DNA of 59,287 nucleotides, from positions 1 through 59,287 of the forward strand of contig CADCEE010000012.1 in the NCBI GenBank assembly GCA_902800355.1, in the 5' to 3' direction. This DNA is from an uncultured Erysipelotrichaceae bacterium (GTDB taxonomy: Bacteria > Bacillota_I > Bacilli_A > RFN20 > CAG-826). This document shows positions 43,031 through 51,980 of this stretch, piece after piece (position 1 is the stretch's first letter; each line of letters begins with the position of its first letter). Both the position numbers and the translations under genes were made by a program. Under the pieces are notes generated by a model. The model ran no database searches and was not told the DNA's origin. It saw only the letters and a program-made list of their open reading frames with translations.

Positions 43031-43513
43031 TTAGGCGCCTATTTTTATTACTTCTACTTTGTAGACTTTTTTTGGTCCTTTTACGTCAACTACGTCGCCA
43101 ACCACTTTTCCAATTAAGGCTTCACCTAATGGGGAAGCGTTAGAAATCTTGTTATTGAATGGATCGCTTTCAACAGTACCAACAATCATGTATTTGCCTT
43201 CTTTTCCGGTTTCAACAAATTTAATAGTAACGGTTGAACCAAGAGCGACTTTGTTACCGCTTTTCTTGGATTTAGCTTCATCGTCAATGATTTCAGCATT
43301 AGAGAGAATATTTTCAATCTCTTTAATACGTCCTTCAACTTCAGCTTGTCTATTTCTTGCTGCATCATAGTCAGCGTTTTCGCTTAAGTCACCTTGCGCA
43401 CGAGCTTCAGTTAATTGTCTTTTAACTTCTTCTCTGGTGTTATCAATTAATTCACGAAGTTCTCTTTCGAGTTCTTCTTTACCAGCTTTTGTTAAGATTA
43501 CTTTATCTGCCAT
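43031..43513 (-). CDS. greA: Transcription elongation factor GreA
   Basis: Rescues backtracked RNA polymerase by stimulating transcript cleavage. The N-terminal coiled coil has the acidic tip in ARAQGDLSENADYDAA (about residues 37-52). The C-terminal FKBP-like domain ends SPLGEALIGKVVGDVVDV. At 160 residues it is normal. Monocistronic, with a promoter at 43545-43574 and the hairpin before comEA as its end. Confidence 0.95.
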   Translation of the reverse strand: MADKVILTKAGKEELERELRELIDNTREEVKRQLTEARAQGDLSENADYDAARNRQAEVEGRIKEIENILSNAEIIDDEAKSKKSGNKVALGSTVTIKFVETGKEGKYMIVGTVESDPFNNKISNASPLGEALIGKVVGDVVDVKGPKKVYKVEVIKIGA

Positions 43514-43540
43514 TGTTAATTCCTCTTAAATTCAGTCAAG

Positions 43541-43574
43541 CGTTATTATAGCAATAACGAGTTATATATTCCAA
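43541..43574 (-). promoter_or_regulatory. greA promoter with inverted repeat
   Basis: On the minus strand TTGGAA (43569-43574), 18 bp and TATAAT (43545-43550). An inverted repeat CGTTATT-5-AATAACG (43541-43559) covers the -10, so repression by a dimeric regulator is possible. Confidence 0.6.
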
Positions 43575-43606
43575 GATTTTTTCCAAAATATATATAAGTG
43601 GTTCAA

Positions 43607-43636
43607 ATAGATTAATCTATTGCTTTCGTATATAAT
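43607..43636 (+). promoter_or_regulatory. chrA promoter with palindrome
   Basis: TATAAT at 43631-43636 lies 9 nt before the first chrA start. The perfect palindrome ATAGATTAATCTAT (43607-43620) occupies the -35 position, where no good -35 box is seen. It may be an activator or repressor site. Confidence 0.5.
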
Positions 43637-43645
43637 AAGTCAGGT

Positions 43646-44236
43646 ATGAAGAAGGACAGTTACCTATTTAAGCTATTAATCTTATTCTTAACTTTCATGA
43701 AAATTGGAGTCTTCACCTTTGGTGGAGGCTATGCGATGATTCCAATTATCGAAGAAGAAGTCACCAAAAAAAGAAAATGGATTAGTGAAATAGAAATCAT
43801 GGATATTCTCGCTATTAGTGAATCTACTCCAGGACCAATTGCAGTAAACACTGCAACCTATGTTGGTTATAAAGTAGCAGGTGTTGCGGGAGGAATATTT
43901 GCCACTATCGGTCTCACCATTCCTTCTTTTGTCATTATTTTTGTTATTTCTTTCTTCTATCAAGACTTTATGAAGTGGCCAGTAATCGCTGCAATGTTTA
44001 AAGGCTTAAAAGTTGGAGTCATTATTCTTTTATTCTCAGCTGTTATTAGACTTAAAAAAGGCGTAAAGGTCAACTTTATAAGCATTCTTTTATTTATTAT
44101 CGTTTTAAGCTTAATGCTAGTCTTCTCATTTATTGATACTGGCTTTAAATATTTATCTTTATCCCTAATTTTATTAGGAATAATTACTGGAATTGTCTTA
44201 ACTTTAATCGCTAACAAAAAGGAGAAAAAAGAATGA
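43646..44236 (+). CDS. chrA: Chromate transporter, N-terminal-type half (ChrA family)
   Basis: Short-chain CHR-family membrane protein of 196 residues with about six hydrophobic segments. The family motif FTFGGGYAMIPIIEEEV is near residues 25-41, and STPGPIAVNTATYVGY follows. Two short CHR proteins acting together replace the single long ChrA in many Firmicutes. The family is named for chromate efflux, but the natural substrate in gut bacteria is unknown. Overlaps the second half by 4 bp. Its first 30 bases contain no clear ribosome binding site. Confidence 0.88.
   Translation: MKKDSYLFKLLILFLTFMKIGVFTFGGGYAMIPIIEEEVTKKRKWISEIEIMDILAISESTPGPIAVNTATYVGYKVAGVAGGIFATIGLTIPSFVIIFVISFFYQDFMKWPVIAAMFKGLKVGVIILLFSAVIRLKKGVKVNFISILLFIIVLSLMLVFSFIDTGFKYLSLSLILLGIITGIVLTLIANKKEKKE
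43712..43746 (+). repeat. 35-bp perfect direct repeat, copy 1 (in first chrA)
   Basis: Identical to 44278-44312 in the second chrA gene. It encodes FTFGGGYAMIP in both, and all third codon positions agree. Confidence 0.95.
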
Positions 44237-44808
44237 TTTTCTTTGAGTTATTCTATACCTTCTTTCTAATCGGCTTATTCACCTTTGGTGGAGGCTATGC
44301 GATGATTCCAATGATTCAAGAACAAGTCGTATCTAAAGGATGGATTACAGAATCTAATTTAACTGATTTTATCGCCGTTAGTGAAGCCACTCCTGGACCA
44401 TTCGCCATTAATATTTCCACCTTTGTTGGTAACTCAGTAGGAGGAGCCTTTGGAGCAGTATGCGCCACTATCGGAGTAATTCTTCCATCTATTATCATTA
44501 TCCTCATTATTGCCATGATCATGAAAAAATTCATGAAGAATAAATTTGTACAAGGAGCCTTAGGAGGGGTTAGACCAGTCGTTCTTGCTTTAATCCTATC
44601 CACTGCTTTAGTTTTATTTATCAAAGTTCTCTTCTTTAAGAGCAACTCTTTTAATGGAGAATGGGAGTTTGATATCAGAAGTTTTGCCATCCTTATTATT
44701 CTTGCTGGCATGCTCTTTATTTATAAAAAAGTCAGAAAGAAAAGCCTAGGAGCTATTAAACTTCTAGGCCTATCAGCGTTACTTGGAATAATTATCTTTA
44801 CCGTTTAA
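44233..44808 (+). CDS. chrA: Chromate transporter, second half (ChrA family)
   Basis: Second short CHR protein, 191 residues, with FTFGGGYAMIPMIQEQVV (about residues 16-33) and ATPGPFAINISTFVGN. GGAG precedes the start inside the end of the first half, so the two are co-translated. The two halves presumably pair in the membrane. The stop codon overlaps the convergent DUF1292 gene by 4 bp, with no terminator in between. Confidence 0.88.
   Translation: MIFFELFYTFFLIGLFTFGGGYAMIPMIQEQVVSKGWITESNLTDFIAVSEATPGPFAINISTFVGNSVGGAFGAVCATIGVILPSIIIILIIAMIMKKFMKNKFVQGALGGVRPVVLALILSTALVLFIKVLFFKSNSFNGEWEFDIRSFAILIILAGMLFIYKKVRKKSLGAIKLLGLSALLGIIIFTV
44278..44312 (+). repeat. 35-bp perfect direct repeat, copy 2 (in second chrA)
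   Basis: Second copy, 566 bp downstream of the first. Both copies are in frame. Confidence 0.95.
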
Positions 44809-45059
44809 TCGGTCGCGTTTTCATCCATAAAGGCATTGAAGACTTCTTCAACTTCTTCATATTCTTCATCGGATTCGATTTCAAATAATTCGCCCTTATC
44901 GTTATATTCCATACACATTACGTCTTCCGGGGTTTCCTTATTGTATAAGAAGACGTATTTTTTCTTTCTTTCATCGTGTTCATAGGTAAAAAGAATTTCC
45001 ATTAAATGTTCATTTCCCTCTTCATCACGAATAGTAATTTGTTTTTCATCTTCAATCAT
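44805..45059 (-). CDS. DUF1292 family protein (YrzB-like)
   Basis: Small acidic protein of 84 residues and unknown function. The family text is EKQITIRDEEGNEHLMEILFTYEH at the start (shown only in part) and YNKETPEDVMCMEYNDKGEL. The C-terminus is rich in Glu. It follows ruvX by 4 bp. The trio alaS-ruvX-DUF1292 is conserved in Bacilli (alaS, yrrK, yrzB), which supports the call. Confidence 0.87.
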   Translation of the reverse strand: MIEDEKQITIRDEEGNEHLMEILFTYEHDERKKKYVFLYNKETPEDVMCMEYNDKGELFEIESDEEYEEVEEVFNAFMDENATD

Positions 45060-45063
45060 CGCT

Positions 45064-45486
45064 TTATCTTCCTTTCATTCTTAAATAGAAATCTAATATT
45101 TCACAGGCCGCAATTCGATCAACTGCGCCTTTTCTTTGTTGACCTGATACATTTAATTGATTAAGTGTTTTATGAGCGGACACTGTAGTTAAACGTTCAT
45201 CCACTAATTCAATTTTTAAAGTTGGGTCTTTTTTTAAGAGGTCTTCTTTAAATTTCTTAGAGGAATCCGCTCTAAAACCTTGAGAGCCATCCATATTAAT
45301 TGGTAAACCAATTACTAAATTTTTAATACCTGTTTTTTCTACTAACTTATGGACATAGTCTCTAGCCTGAGAATAAGCGTCTTTGGGAAACCTAAAAGTT
45401 TCTAAGCCATGTACAAACCCTAAGACGTCACTAGTAGCAACACCTAAAGTTGTTGTTCCTAAATCTAGCCCAATATATTTTTCCAT
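45064..45486 (-). CDS. ruvX: Pre-16S rRNA nuclease YqgF/RuvX
   Basis: RNase H-fold nuclease that processes the 16S rRNA 5' end; formerly thought to be a Holliday junction resolvase. Motifs: GLDLGTTTLGVATSD (residues 6-20), IGLPINMDGSQG (about 61-72), VDERLTTVSAHKTL (about 96-109) and DRIAACEIL near the end. At 140 residues it is normal. It shares one base with the alaS stop, so translation is coupled. Confidence 0.92.
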   Translation of the reverse strand: MEKYIGLDLGTTTLGVATSDVLGFVHGLETFRFPKDAYSQARDYVHKLVEKTGIKNLVIGLPINMDGSQGFRADSSKKFKEDLLKKDPTLKIELVDERLTTVSAHKTLNQLNVSGQQRKGAVDRIAACEILDFYLRMKGR

Positions 45487-48086
45487 TATTTCATTAATCC
45501 TTTAGCAGCCTCTAAAGCTTCGTTAATTTTTGAAGCATCTTTTCCTGCTCCGCTAGCAAAGTCTGGTCTTCCTCCACCTGATCCACCTAAGATAGTGGCA
45601 ACAGACTTAACTAAGTCACCAGCTCTATAAGCTTTTTGAGCGCTTCCGTTTACACTACAAACTACAGGGATAGACTCTTTACCTCCACCAACAAAGATAA
45701 TCACAGAATCTTTATGAGATACTTTAAGTTTATCAACTAAAGACACTAAGGCGTTTCTATCCGCGTCTTTGATGTGTTTAATCAACACTTCTTTATCATC
45801 AAATTTAACAAACTCTCCATCTAATGAGGCGCTTTCCGCATTAGCGAGTTTTTGGCTTAATGATTCGACAGTTTTCTTTAGTTCAGCTTTCTCCGCTAAC
45901 ATCGCATTTAGACGAATATTCACTTCACTAATTGAACCTGCACCTAAGCTATTTCTAGCTTGTACTAACATATTTTCACGTTTTTTAAGTAATTCATAAG
46001 CGCCAATAGAGGTTCTAGAAACAATACGTCTAATTCCACTAGCAACTGATTCTTCGCTTTCAATGACAAAGACACCAATATCTCTAGTATTACTAACGTG
46101 AGTGCCACCACAGAATTCCTTAGAGACTTCGTCAAAACAAACTACTCTAACGATGTCTCCATATTTATCATCAAATAAGGCTTTTGCACCAATCTTTTTA
46201 GCCTCATCGATGGATAAGACTTTAGTCTCTTCCACGATCGCTTCAGAGATCCATCTATTAACCTTTCTTTCCACTTCTGCGATTTCTTCTTCGCTCATCT
46301 TTTTAAAGTGTGAGAAGTCAAAGTGAATATAATCAGCACAAACATAACTACCCTTTTGAGCAACGTGGTCACCAAGGACTTCAGTTAAAGCGCTTTGAAG
46401 TAAATGTACTGAAGAGTGGTTTCTTCTAATTAATTCACGGTTATAAGAATCAATCTTAAGATTAACTTTATCGCCAACTTTAATTTCACCAAATAAAACA
46501 GTGACATGATGTAAATGTTGTTTATTTGGAGCTTTACTAACAGAAATAACTTTAGCTTCCATAGATTTATTGGAGATAGTGCCAACATCAGATACCTGTC
46601 CTCCACTTTCTGCGTAGAAAGGAGTTTCTTTAACAATTAAGTCACCTTCTCCAGATAATGAATCTACTTTTTCTCCGTTTATAAATAAGCCAATAACTTC
46701 GCTTTGTAATTCAACTTTTTCATAATCGAAAGAACTTTGTTCTTTGAAGTTCATCAAATCTATGGATTGTTTATTCATAGATTGTTGATCGCCACGCGCG
46801 GCTCTGGCTCTTTCTTTTTGTTTATTCATTTCTTCTTCAAATTCTTTTTCATCCACTGTGACACCATTTTCTTCGCAAATTTCTAAAGTTAATTCTTTAG
46901 GGAAGCCAAAGGTGTCATAGAGTTTAAACATGTCTTTTCCAGATAAAGATTTAGAATCTTTAATCAAAGACATAAGCAAAGATTCACCGTTTTGTAGTGT
47001 TTTTAGGAATTTTTCTTCTTCAGCTTGGACCATCTTAGAGATGAATTCTTGTTTATCTAATAAATATGGGTAGTAGGATTTCATGATTTCCGCTACTACT
47101 GGAACAAGTTTATGCAAGAAATGAGTGTCAACTCCTAATACATGACCATATCTTTCGGCTCTTCTTAATAATCTACGTAAAACGTAGCCTCTACCTTCGT
47201 TAGAGAACATTTCTCCATCTGCTAAAGCAAAGGTAATAGTTCTAATATGGTCCGCAATGACTCTAAAAGCGCGTTTATTTGAGGAATATTCTTTTTTCGA
47301 TATTTCTTCTGTCTTTTTAATAATTGGCCAGAATAAATCGGTTTCATAAGCAGTATCGGTTTCTTGAATGACACAAGCAAATCTTTCTAAGCCCGCACCA
47401 GTATCGATGTTTTTACTTGGAAGTTCTTTATATTCGCTTCTTTTCTTTCCAATTTCACTATTGAACTGTGAGAAAACAATATTCCAAATTTCGACATATC
47501 TAAAGTTTGGTAAATCTTCTTCTAGTAACTTCACTCCAACATGTTCTGGATCAAATTTTTCTCCACGGTCAAAATGAACTTCAGTGTCAGGTCCACAAGG
47601 TCCTTCTCCAATTTCCCAGAAGTTGTCTTCTTTTTTGATTAAATGAGACTCTTCGACTCCAACATCTAACCAGCATTTTTTAGTTTCTAAATCATCTGGA
47701 TGATAGGTAACGTATAATCTTTCCTTTGGAAAGTTAAACCATTTTTCACTAGTTAAAAGCTCCCACGCCCAAGGGATAACTTCTTTTCTAAAATAATCTC
47801 CAATAGAGAAATTGCCTAACATTTCAAAGAAAGTTAAGTGAGTGGCATCACCAACATTTTCAATATCATTAGTTCTAATACTCTTTTGAGCGTTAGTGAT
47901 TCTTCTACTTGGTGGGACTTCACTACCATCAAAATATTTCTTTAAAGCCGCAACCCCGGCGTTAATCCAAAGTAAAGTTGGATCATTTTTAGGAATGAGT
48001 GAACTACCTGGTTCGACGTGGTGGCCTTTACTTTTAAAGAAGTCTAACCACATTTGTCTAATTTCACTTGAAGACATCTTTTTCAT
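45486..48086 (-). CDS. alaS: Alanyl-tRNA synthetase
   Basis: Charges tRNA-Ala. The class II core occupies the first 250 residues, starting MSSSEIRQMWLDFFKSKGH. The editing domain shows RNHSSVHLLQSAL (H-x3-H) and CGGTHVSNTRDIG, whose Cys and His bind zinc. The C-Ala domain at the end has GGSGGGRPDFASGAG. At 866 residues it is complete. The start has GGAGG close upstream. A T-box leader with a terminator lies directly in front, so expression should rise when tRNA-Ala is uncharged. Confidence 0.96.
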   Translation of the reverse strand: MKKMSSSEIRQMWLDFFKSKGHHVEPGSSLIPKNDPTLLWINAGVAALKKYFDGSEVPPSRRITNAQKSIRTNDIENVGDATHLTFFEMLGNFSIGDYFRKEVIPWAWELLTSEKWFNFPKERLYVTYHPDDLETKKCWLDVGVEESHLIKKEDNFWEIGEGPCGPDTEVHFDRGEKFDPEHVGVKLLEEDLPNFRYVEIWNIVFSQFNSEIGKKRSEYKELPSKNIDTGAGLERFACVIQETDTAYETDLFWPIIKKTEEISKKEYSSNKRAFRVIADHIRTITFALADGEMFSNEGRGYVLRRLLRRAERYGHVLGVDTHFLHKLVPVVAEIMKSYYPYLLDKQEFISKMVQAEEEKFLKTLQNGESLLMSLIKDSKSLSGKDMFKLYDTFGFPKELTLEICEENGVTVDEKEFEEEMNKQKERARAARGDQQSMNKQSIDLMNFKEQSSFDYEKVELQSEVIGLFINGEKVDSLSGEGDLIVKETPFYAESGGQVSDVGTISNKSMEAKVISVSKAPNKQHLHHVTVLFGEIKVGDKVNLKIDSYNRELIRRNHSSVHLLQSALTEVLGDHVAQKGSYVCADYIHFDFSHFKKMSEEEIAEVERKVNRWISEAIVEETKVLSIDEAKKIGAKALFDDKYGDIVRVVCFDEVSKEFCGGTHVSNTRDIGVFVIESEESVASGIRRIVSRTSIGAYELLKKRENMLVQARNSLGAGSISEVNIRLNAMLAEKAELKKTVESLSQKLANAESASLDGEFVKFDDKEVLIKHIKDADRNALVSLVDKLKVSHKDSVIIFVGGGKESIPVVCSVNGSAQKAYRAGDLVKSVATILGGSGGGRPDFASGAGKDASKINEALEAAKGLMK

Positions 48087-48103
48087 ATTTTTTCCTCCAA
48101 ATA

Positions 48104-48290
48104 TAAGAAAACGTTCCTTTATAGGAACGACTAAGCCGCGATACCATCCTATTTCCTCTCCAAATTGGGAGAGACACTTAATTAATAGTTATTTCGTTAA
48201 CTTTACGGTGGCATTACCCACACGACAAGGAGTGGCCCATTTATTCTCTATTACGTTATTGCACCAATGTAACGCTCTCTTAGAATAGAA
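48104..48290 (-). ncRNA. T-box leader of alaS
   Basis: On the minus strand the leader begins near AAGAGAG (about 48281) and contains the T-box bulge text ATGGTATCGCGGC (48135-48147). A stem-III-type hairpin CTCTCC/GGAGAG lies at 48156-48173. The leader ends in the terminator CGTTCC/GGAACG (48112-48117, 48124-48129) followed by TTTTCTT. A GCC triplet (48234-48236) in GGGCCACTCCTTG is the best guess for an alanine specifier. This riboswitch senses uncharged tRNA. The region 48087-48346 holds no protein gene. Confidence 0.88.
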
Positions 48291-48315
48291 GAAATAAATT
48301 TCTTTCCTTCGGAAG

Positions 48316-48346
48316 ATATTATTACAAGAAATAAATACGCATGCAA
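48316..48346 (-). promoter_or_regulatory. Promoter of the alaS leader
   Basis: On the minus strand TTGCAT (48341-48346) with TAATAA at 16 bp (48319-48324) or TAATAT at 19 bp (48316-48321). It sits right after the rubredoxin terminator and about 30 nt before the T-box leader. Confidence 0.55.
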
Positions 48347-48370
48347 GAAAAAAACGCTCACGAGGAGCGT
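48347..48370 (-). terminator. Terminator after the rubredoxin gene
   Basis: ACGCTC (48354-48359) pairs with GAGCGT (48365-48370) around a 5-nt loop and runs into T7 on the minus strand. It ends the flavodoxin-to-rubredoxin operon. Confidence 0.85.
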
Positions 48371-48377
48371 TATCTTC

Positions 48378-48533
48378 TTATTCTTTTTCGAACATGTCTT
48401 TGCCTACACCACACCATGGGCAAACAAAGTCTTCTGGAAGGTCTTCAAATTTAGTTCCAGGAGCGATTCCCATTTCTGGGCATCCCTCATCTTCGTCATA
48501 GACGTATCCACAAGCAGTACAAACGTATTTCAT
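48378..48533 (-). CDS. Rubredoxin
   Basis: A 51-residue electron carrier with one iron bound by four cysteines: [13 protein letters not shown] (C5, C8) and [11 protein letters not shown] (C38, C41). Rubredoxins donate electrons to flavodiiron proteins and rubrerythrins in anaerobes. It is the last gene of the operon that contains a flavodiiron protein, 22 bp after the large lipoprotein gene, with AGGAG before the ATG. The flavodiiron protein already has its own rubredoxin domain, so this one may serve another partner. Confidence 0.93.
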   Translation of the reverse strand: MKYVCTACGYVYDEDEGCPEMGIAPGTKFEDLPEDFVCPWCGVGKDMFEKE

Positions 48534-48555
48534 ATTAAATCTCCTATCAATTATT

Positions 48556-51500
48556 TTAATCTCTTAAAACAGCATATATTTCCATGCCATCATAGGCGTA
48601 GCAGTTTTTAGCATCTAATGGAGTAGAGAAGTCAGAATCAAGGAAGAAATCTGCGTTATATTTTCTTAGATAATTACGGACATCTTCTCCATCTTTGCAA
48701 GTAATGACATCCATTCCCATTTTCTCATGGTCTTTATTGAATTTATAGATGGTTACATGAATTTCTTCTGATGGTGGATCAAAATTATCTTTCACAATAT
48801 AAACACACATACCTTCATGAGCGTAGCAATTAGTTTCATCTAATAGTTCTGATAATGATTCATCGGCATACATGGTACCATTTATTCCTAAACCATATAT
48901 TTCAGTACGGACATCTTCGTAAAGAGTGAATTTCATTTGCCTAAGAAGAGAAGGTTCTTGACCATTTTCTACGACATAAACATTAACAACACAGGTATTA
49001 ACACTTTGATTGGTTTTGCCGTAAACAGTCATATCATAGCTAACAGAACAATAGCCTTCAGTGATTCTATTTTGATATGTAGCTTCTAAATAGAATTCGT
49101 CAGCGTAATCAACTAGATATCCATAGAGGTCATTTCCAAGAATGGCATCTATTTCATAGATTTGTGGTGACTCACTATCGCCATCAACGATTAAAGTTAC
49201 TTTGACCCATTCAACATCGCTAGAAACAACATTGATGTAAATAGTTAATCCTTCAGTAACTGGGTATTCATCAGGAAGAAGTTTGTTAAAAGAACTATCT
49301 AGATAGAAGTAACCTTCTATACCATTTAGATAAAGTCTAACATTATCGCCAATTGGGCAAGTAATGTGATTAGTGTAATTGTATGTTCCATTTGAATAGA
49401 ATTCTAATGTGACTTGAGCGGTTGTAGGAGTTTCTCCTCCTCCACCCCCTTCTCCACCACCACCTTGGCTTCCGGATTCGTAGTTTGCCATAACTGGATA
49501 AGTGAGACGGACATGAATAAATTCAATCATTCCCTCTTCTAAAGTTTTATCATTAAAAAAGATAACATCTTCTTCTTTATCACCAATATAGAAATAGCTT
49601 GCTTTCTTTCCGGCTTTCCATTCTTTGTATAAACCTTTATATTGATTGGAAAGCTCTCTAGCGGCTTCCACAAAGTTATCTTTTCCTAAATATTCCGCGA
49701 CATCTGGTCCAATAAAAATTTGATATCCCATGTTGGTTGGATTATTAGAAGAGATATGTCCTTCTAAATATGAGCGGATGTTTGGATCGTTAACCATGTT
49801 CATTACACGTTGATAAATCTCTTCGTTGTCTTCCATTTGATTAGAGTTTCCCCAAGTATTAGGTAATTCATAATCGATTCCACCAGGAACAGAGAACTTA
49901 TCAAATACTGGGTCTACGTAGGCTTTTTTATGGAGTTCCATACCTTGATAAGCGTAACAGTTCTCACTTGTTAATAAGACAGTCATATCACCATCAAGAT
50001 AATAATCAACACCACTTTCTAAAGATGGGAAAACACTTTCACCTTTGTTGACTCCGATAGTTCTTTCTAAATAGACATCACCATTACGAGGGTGGGCATA
50101 AATTGGGATTTCAATAATAACAGCCACAGTGCCATCAAAATATTTGCTTAATGTATCATCGACAAATCTAAAGAAATAAACAACTAATTCACCATCGCCT
50201 TCACCTGGTCTAACAACTACTAAATCTTTATTATCGTTATTAGTAAAACCATTTTGAATCTTGGTGGTTTTCCATTGTTTAACATAATAATTGCCATACA
50301 TATTCATGACATTATCGCGAGCCTCTTCAAGAGTCTTTGAATCACCAACATTTTCAATATCTTTCTCACTTAAAGTAATTTCTATTCTTTTAGAGGCTTG
50401 TAAATCGACTTTTTCAGTAAATATTCTATTAACATTTTCATCGTTAAATAAGGTTGCTAAATCGCCAAGCACCTCTTTTTCAAAGACATAGAAAGAAGTT
50501 GAATAGAAATTATATGGTAAATCATAATTAATCATGTTTTCTAATTCGATTGGATCATATTGGCCTTGGCCACCACCGCCACCAAAATAGTGGATGAAGA
50601 CAATCGTATTAGAGGAACGAGAAACTAAAACAGAAAGCGATGAGCCATCAATTAATCCAAGGAAATAGACATGGAAATTATTTTGCTCTCCTCCATCGTT
50701 AAAGTTGTAATCGTTTAAAATTGAATTTTCAAAATAATCATAATCGCTTGCATTTGCTCCGCTTACTGTAATAACAACGGACGCTGATTCTCCATCTACA
50801 TCGTCACGATAAAAACTATATGAAACGTCTTCTCTACTAGAGAAAGTAATGTTGCTCATACCGGTGATTTGTTCGATGTTATCACTTGGCCAATCATTTT
50901 TAGAAGGATCGTCATCATCTTCTTTTTTAGCAATAATGTGATAAATCAATTCATCACCATATTCACTACTAGCGCGGTCATAAATTGTTTTAATTACAGT
51001 TGAATTAGTGCTTTCTTTAGCAAAATAACTTTCAGTATCAATGTCAGTATCATTTAAACCAAAACTACGATAAAGTTCTTTCGCGATTAAAAGAGAACCG
51101 TCGGTCTTAGAATCCACTCGTTTAAGAACATTGTTTTTATACCATCTTTGATTATCGCCAGTAATAACGGCACCTTCTTTAAGATAACTATCTAAAGAAT
51201 CGTGAGAAGCATCTTTAACCATTTTTCGATCCGCTTCATAACGGAATTTACGCCACTCAGTAAGTTTATTACTGCTGACAAGACAATAATCATATTCATA
51301 GCCAAAATCACAAGATAAATATGGCATGTCTTTTTCTTGTCCAAAGTCATATAAGGCTAATTCATAATTATCGTCATTCTTTTCAAAGTCATAATCGAGA
51401 ATTAAATAAGCATATTTATAATTCTTATAAGAATTTTGTCCTTTAACAAGAGTGATATCCATGCCTACTTCTGAAGTGATTAAATCATTTTCGTCAATTT

Positions 51501-51969
51501 CAATGAATATCGAAAAATCAAAGGTAAAGCTGTATTTATTGTCTTCAGACCTTTCTTTATCTTGATATCCGGTTTCAAAATCAATATAGACATCTCCAGT
51601 AATTGGATAACTATATTTGGTTCCAAAAGAATAATTAGCACCTATAGTTTCATAAATGATTTTTAAATATTGGAATTGCATAAATGGCGGAGAATTAAGA
51701 TCAATTTGATCTTCAATTTTCTCGTCTGTTGAGGCATTGGCGAAATAAGACTCAAATCCAGTCATATCTCCGTGAATATCAATCGCACGATAAGGCATAG
51801 GCAAAAGTGAGGACCTATTAGACTTTAAATCTAAAGTTCTTCCAACCGCTTCAAATGCTTTAGAGACTTTTTGATATTTGGTTAATGTAGTAGGACCACC
51901 GCCACCACATCCAGCAATGGTTAATAATGATGTAGCAAAAAGAATAAATAAACCTTTTTTAGTTTTCAT
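48556..51969 (-). CDS. Very large repeat-containing surface lipoprotein
   Basis: A 1137-residue protein with a signal peptide and lipobox LTIAGC (Cys21), followed by GGGG, so it should be lipid-anchored outside the cell. No enzyme motif is recognised. The C-terminal half carries about five imperfect repeats of roughly 33 residues (about residues 651-685, 886-918, 953-986, 1028-1058 and 1104-1137) with the pattern FYLDxxxxxLL...NCYAYxGMxIY. They resemble InlB B-repeat/Flg_new beta-grasp domains of adhesins. Glycine-rich hinges occur at about residues 830-850. It lies 11 bp after the flavodiiron gene, in the same operon. Confidence 0.8.
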   Translation of the reverse strand: MKTKKGLFILFATSLLTIAGCGGGGPTTLTKYQKVSKAFEAVGRTLDLKSNRSSLLPMPYRAIDIHGDMTGFESYFANASTDEKIEDQIDLNSPPFMQFQYLKIIYETIGANYSFGTKYSYPITGDVYIDFETGYQDKERSEDNKYSFTFDFSIFIEIDENDLITSEVGMDITLVKGQNSYKNYKYAYLILDYDFEKNDDNYELALYDFGQEKDMPYLSCDFGYEYDYCLVSSNKLTEWRKFRYEADRKMVKDASHDSLDSYLKEGAVITGDNQRWYKNNVLKRVDSKTDGSLLIAKELYRSFGLNDTDIDTESYFAKESTNSTVIKTIYDRASSEYGDELIYHIIAKKEDDDDPSKNDWPSDNIEQITGMSNITFSSREDVSYSFYRDDVDGESASVVITVSGANASDYDYFENSILNDYNFNDGGEQNNFHVYFLGLIDGSSLSVLVSRSSNTIVFIHYFGGGGGQGQYDPIELENMINYDLPYNFYSTSFYVFEKEVLGDLATLFNDENVNRIFTEKVDLQASKRIEITLSEKDIENVGDSKTLEEARDNVMNMYGNYYVKQWKTTKIQNGFTNNDNKDLVVVRPGEGDGELVVYFFRFVDDTLSKYFDGTVAVIIEIPIYAHPRNGDVYLERTIGVNKGESVFPSLESGVDYYLDGDMTVLLTSENCYAYQGMELHKKAYVDPVFDKFSVPGGIDYELPNTWGNSNQMEDNEEIYQRVMNMVNDPNIRSYLEGHISSNNPTNMGYQIFIGPDVAEYLGKDNFVEAARELSNQYKGLYKEWKAGKKASYFYIGDKEEDVIFFNDKTLEEGMIEFIHVRLTYPVMANYESGSQGGGGEGGGGGETPTTAQVTLEFYSNGTYNYTNHITCPIGDNVRLYLNGIEGYFYLDSSFNKLLPDEYPVTEGLTIYINVVSSDVEWVKVTLIVDGDSESPQIYEIDAILGNDLYGYLVDYADEFYLEATYQNRITEGYCSVSYDMTVYGKTNQSVNTCVVNVYVVENGQEPSLLRQMKFTLYEDVRTEIYGLGINGTMYADESLSELLDETNCYAHEGMCVYIVKDNFDPPSEEIHVTIYKFNKDHEKMGMDVITCKDGEDVRNYLRKYNADFFLDSDFSTPLDAKNCYAYDGMEIYAVLRD

Positions 51970-51980
51970 ATTGCCCTTCC

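Noticed and set aside
44316-44711. 131-residue minus-strand open frame inside the second chrA
   Set aside because: Antisense shadow of a clear membrane protein gene with family motifs.
47896-48288. 130-residue plus-strand open frame across the alaS start and leader
   Set aside because: It is the antisense of alaS and of the T-box leader; composition follows those features.
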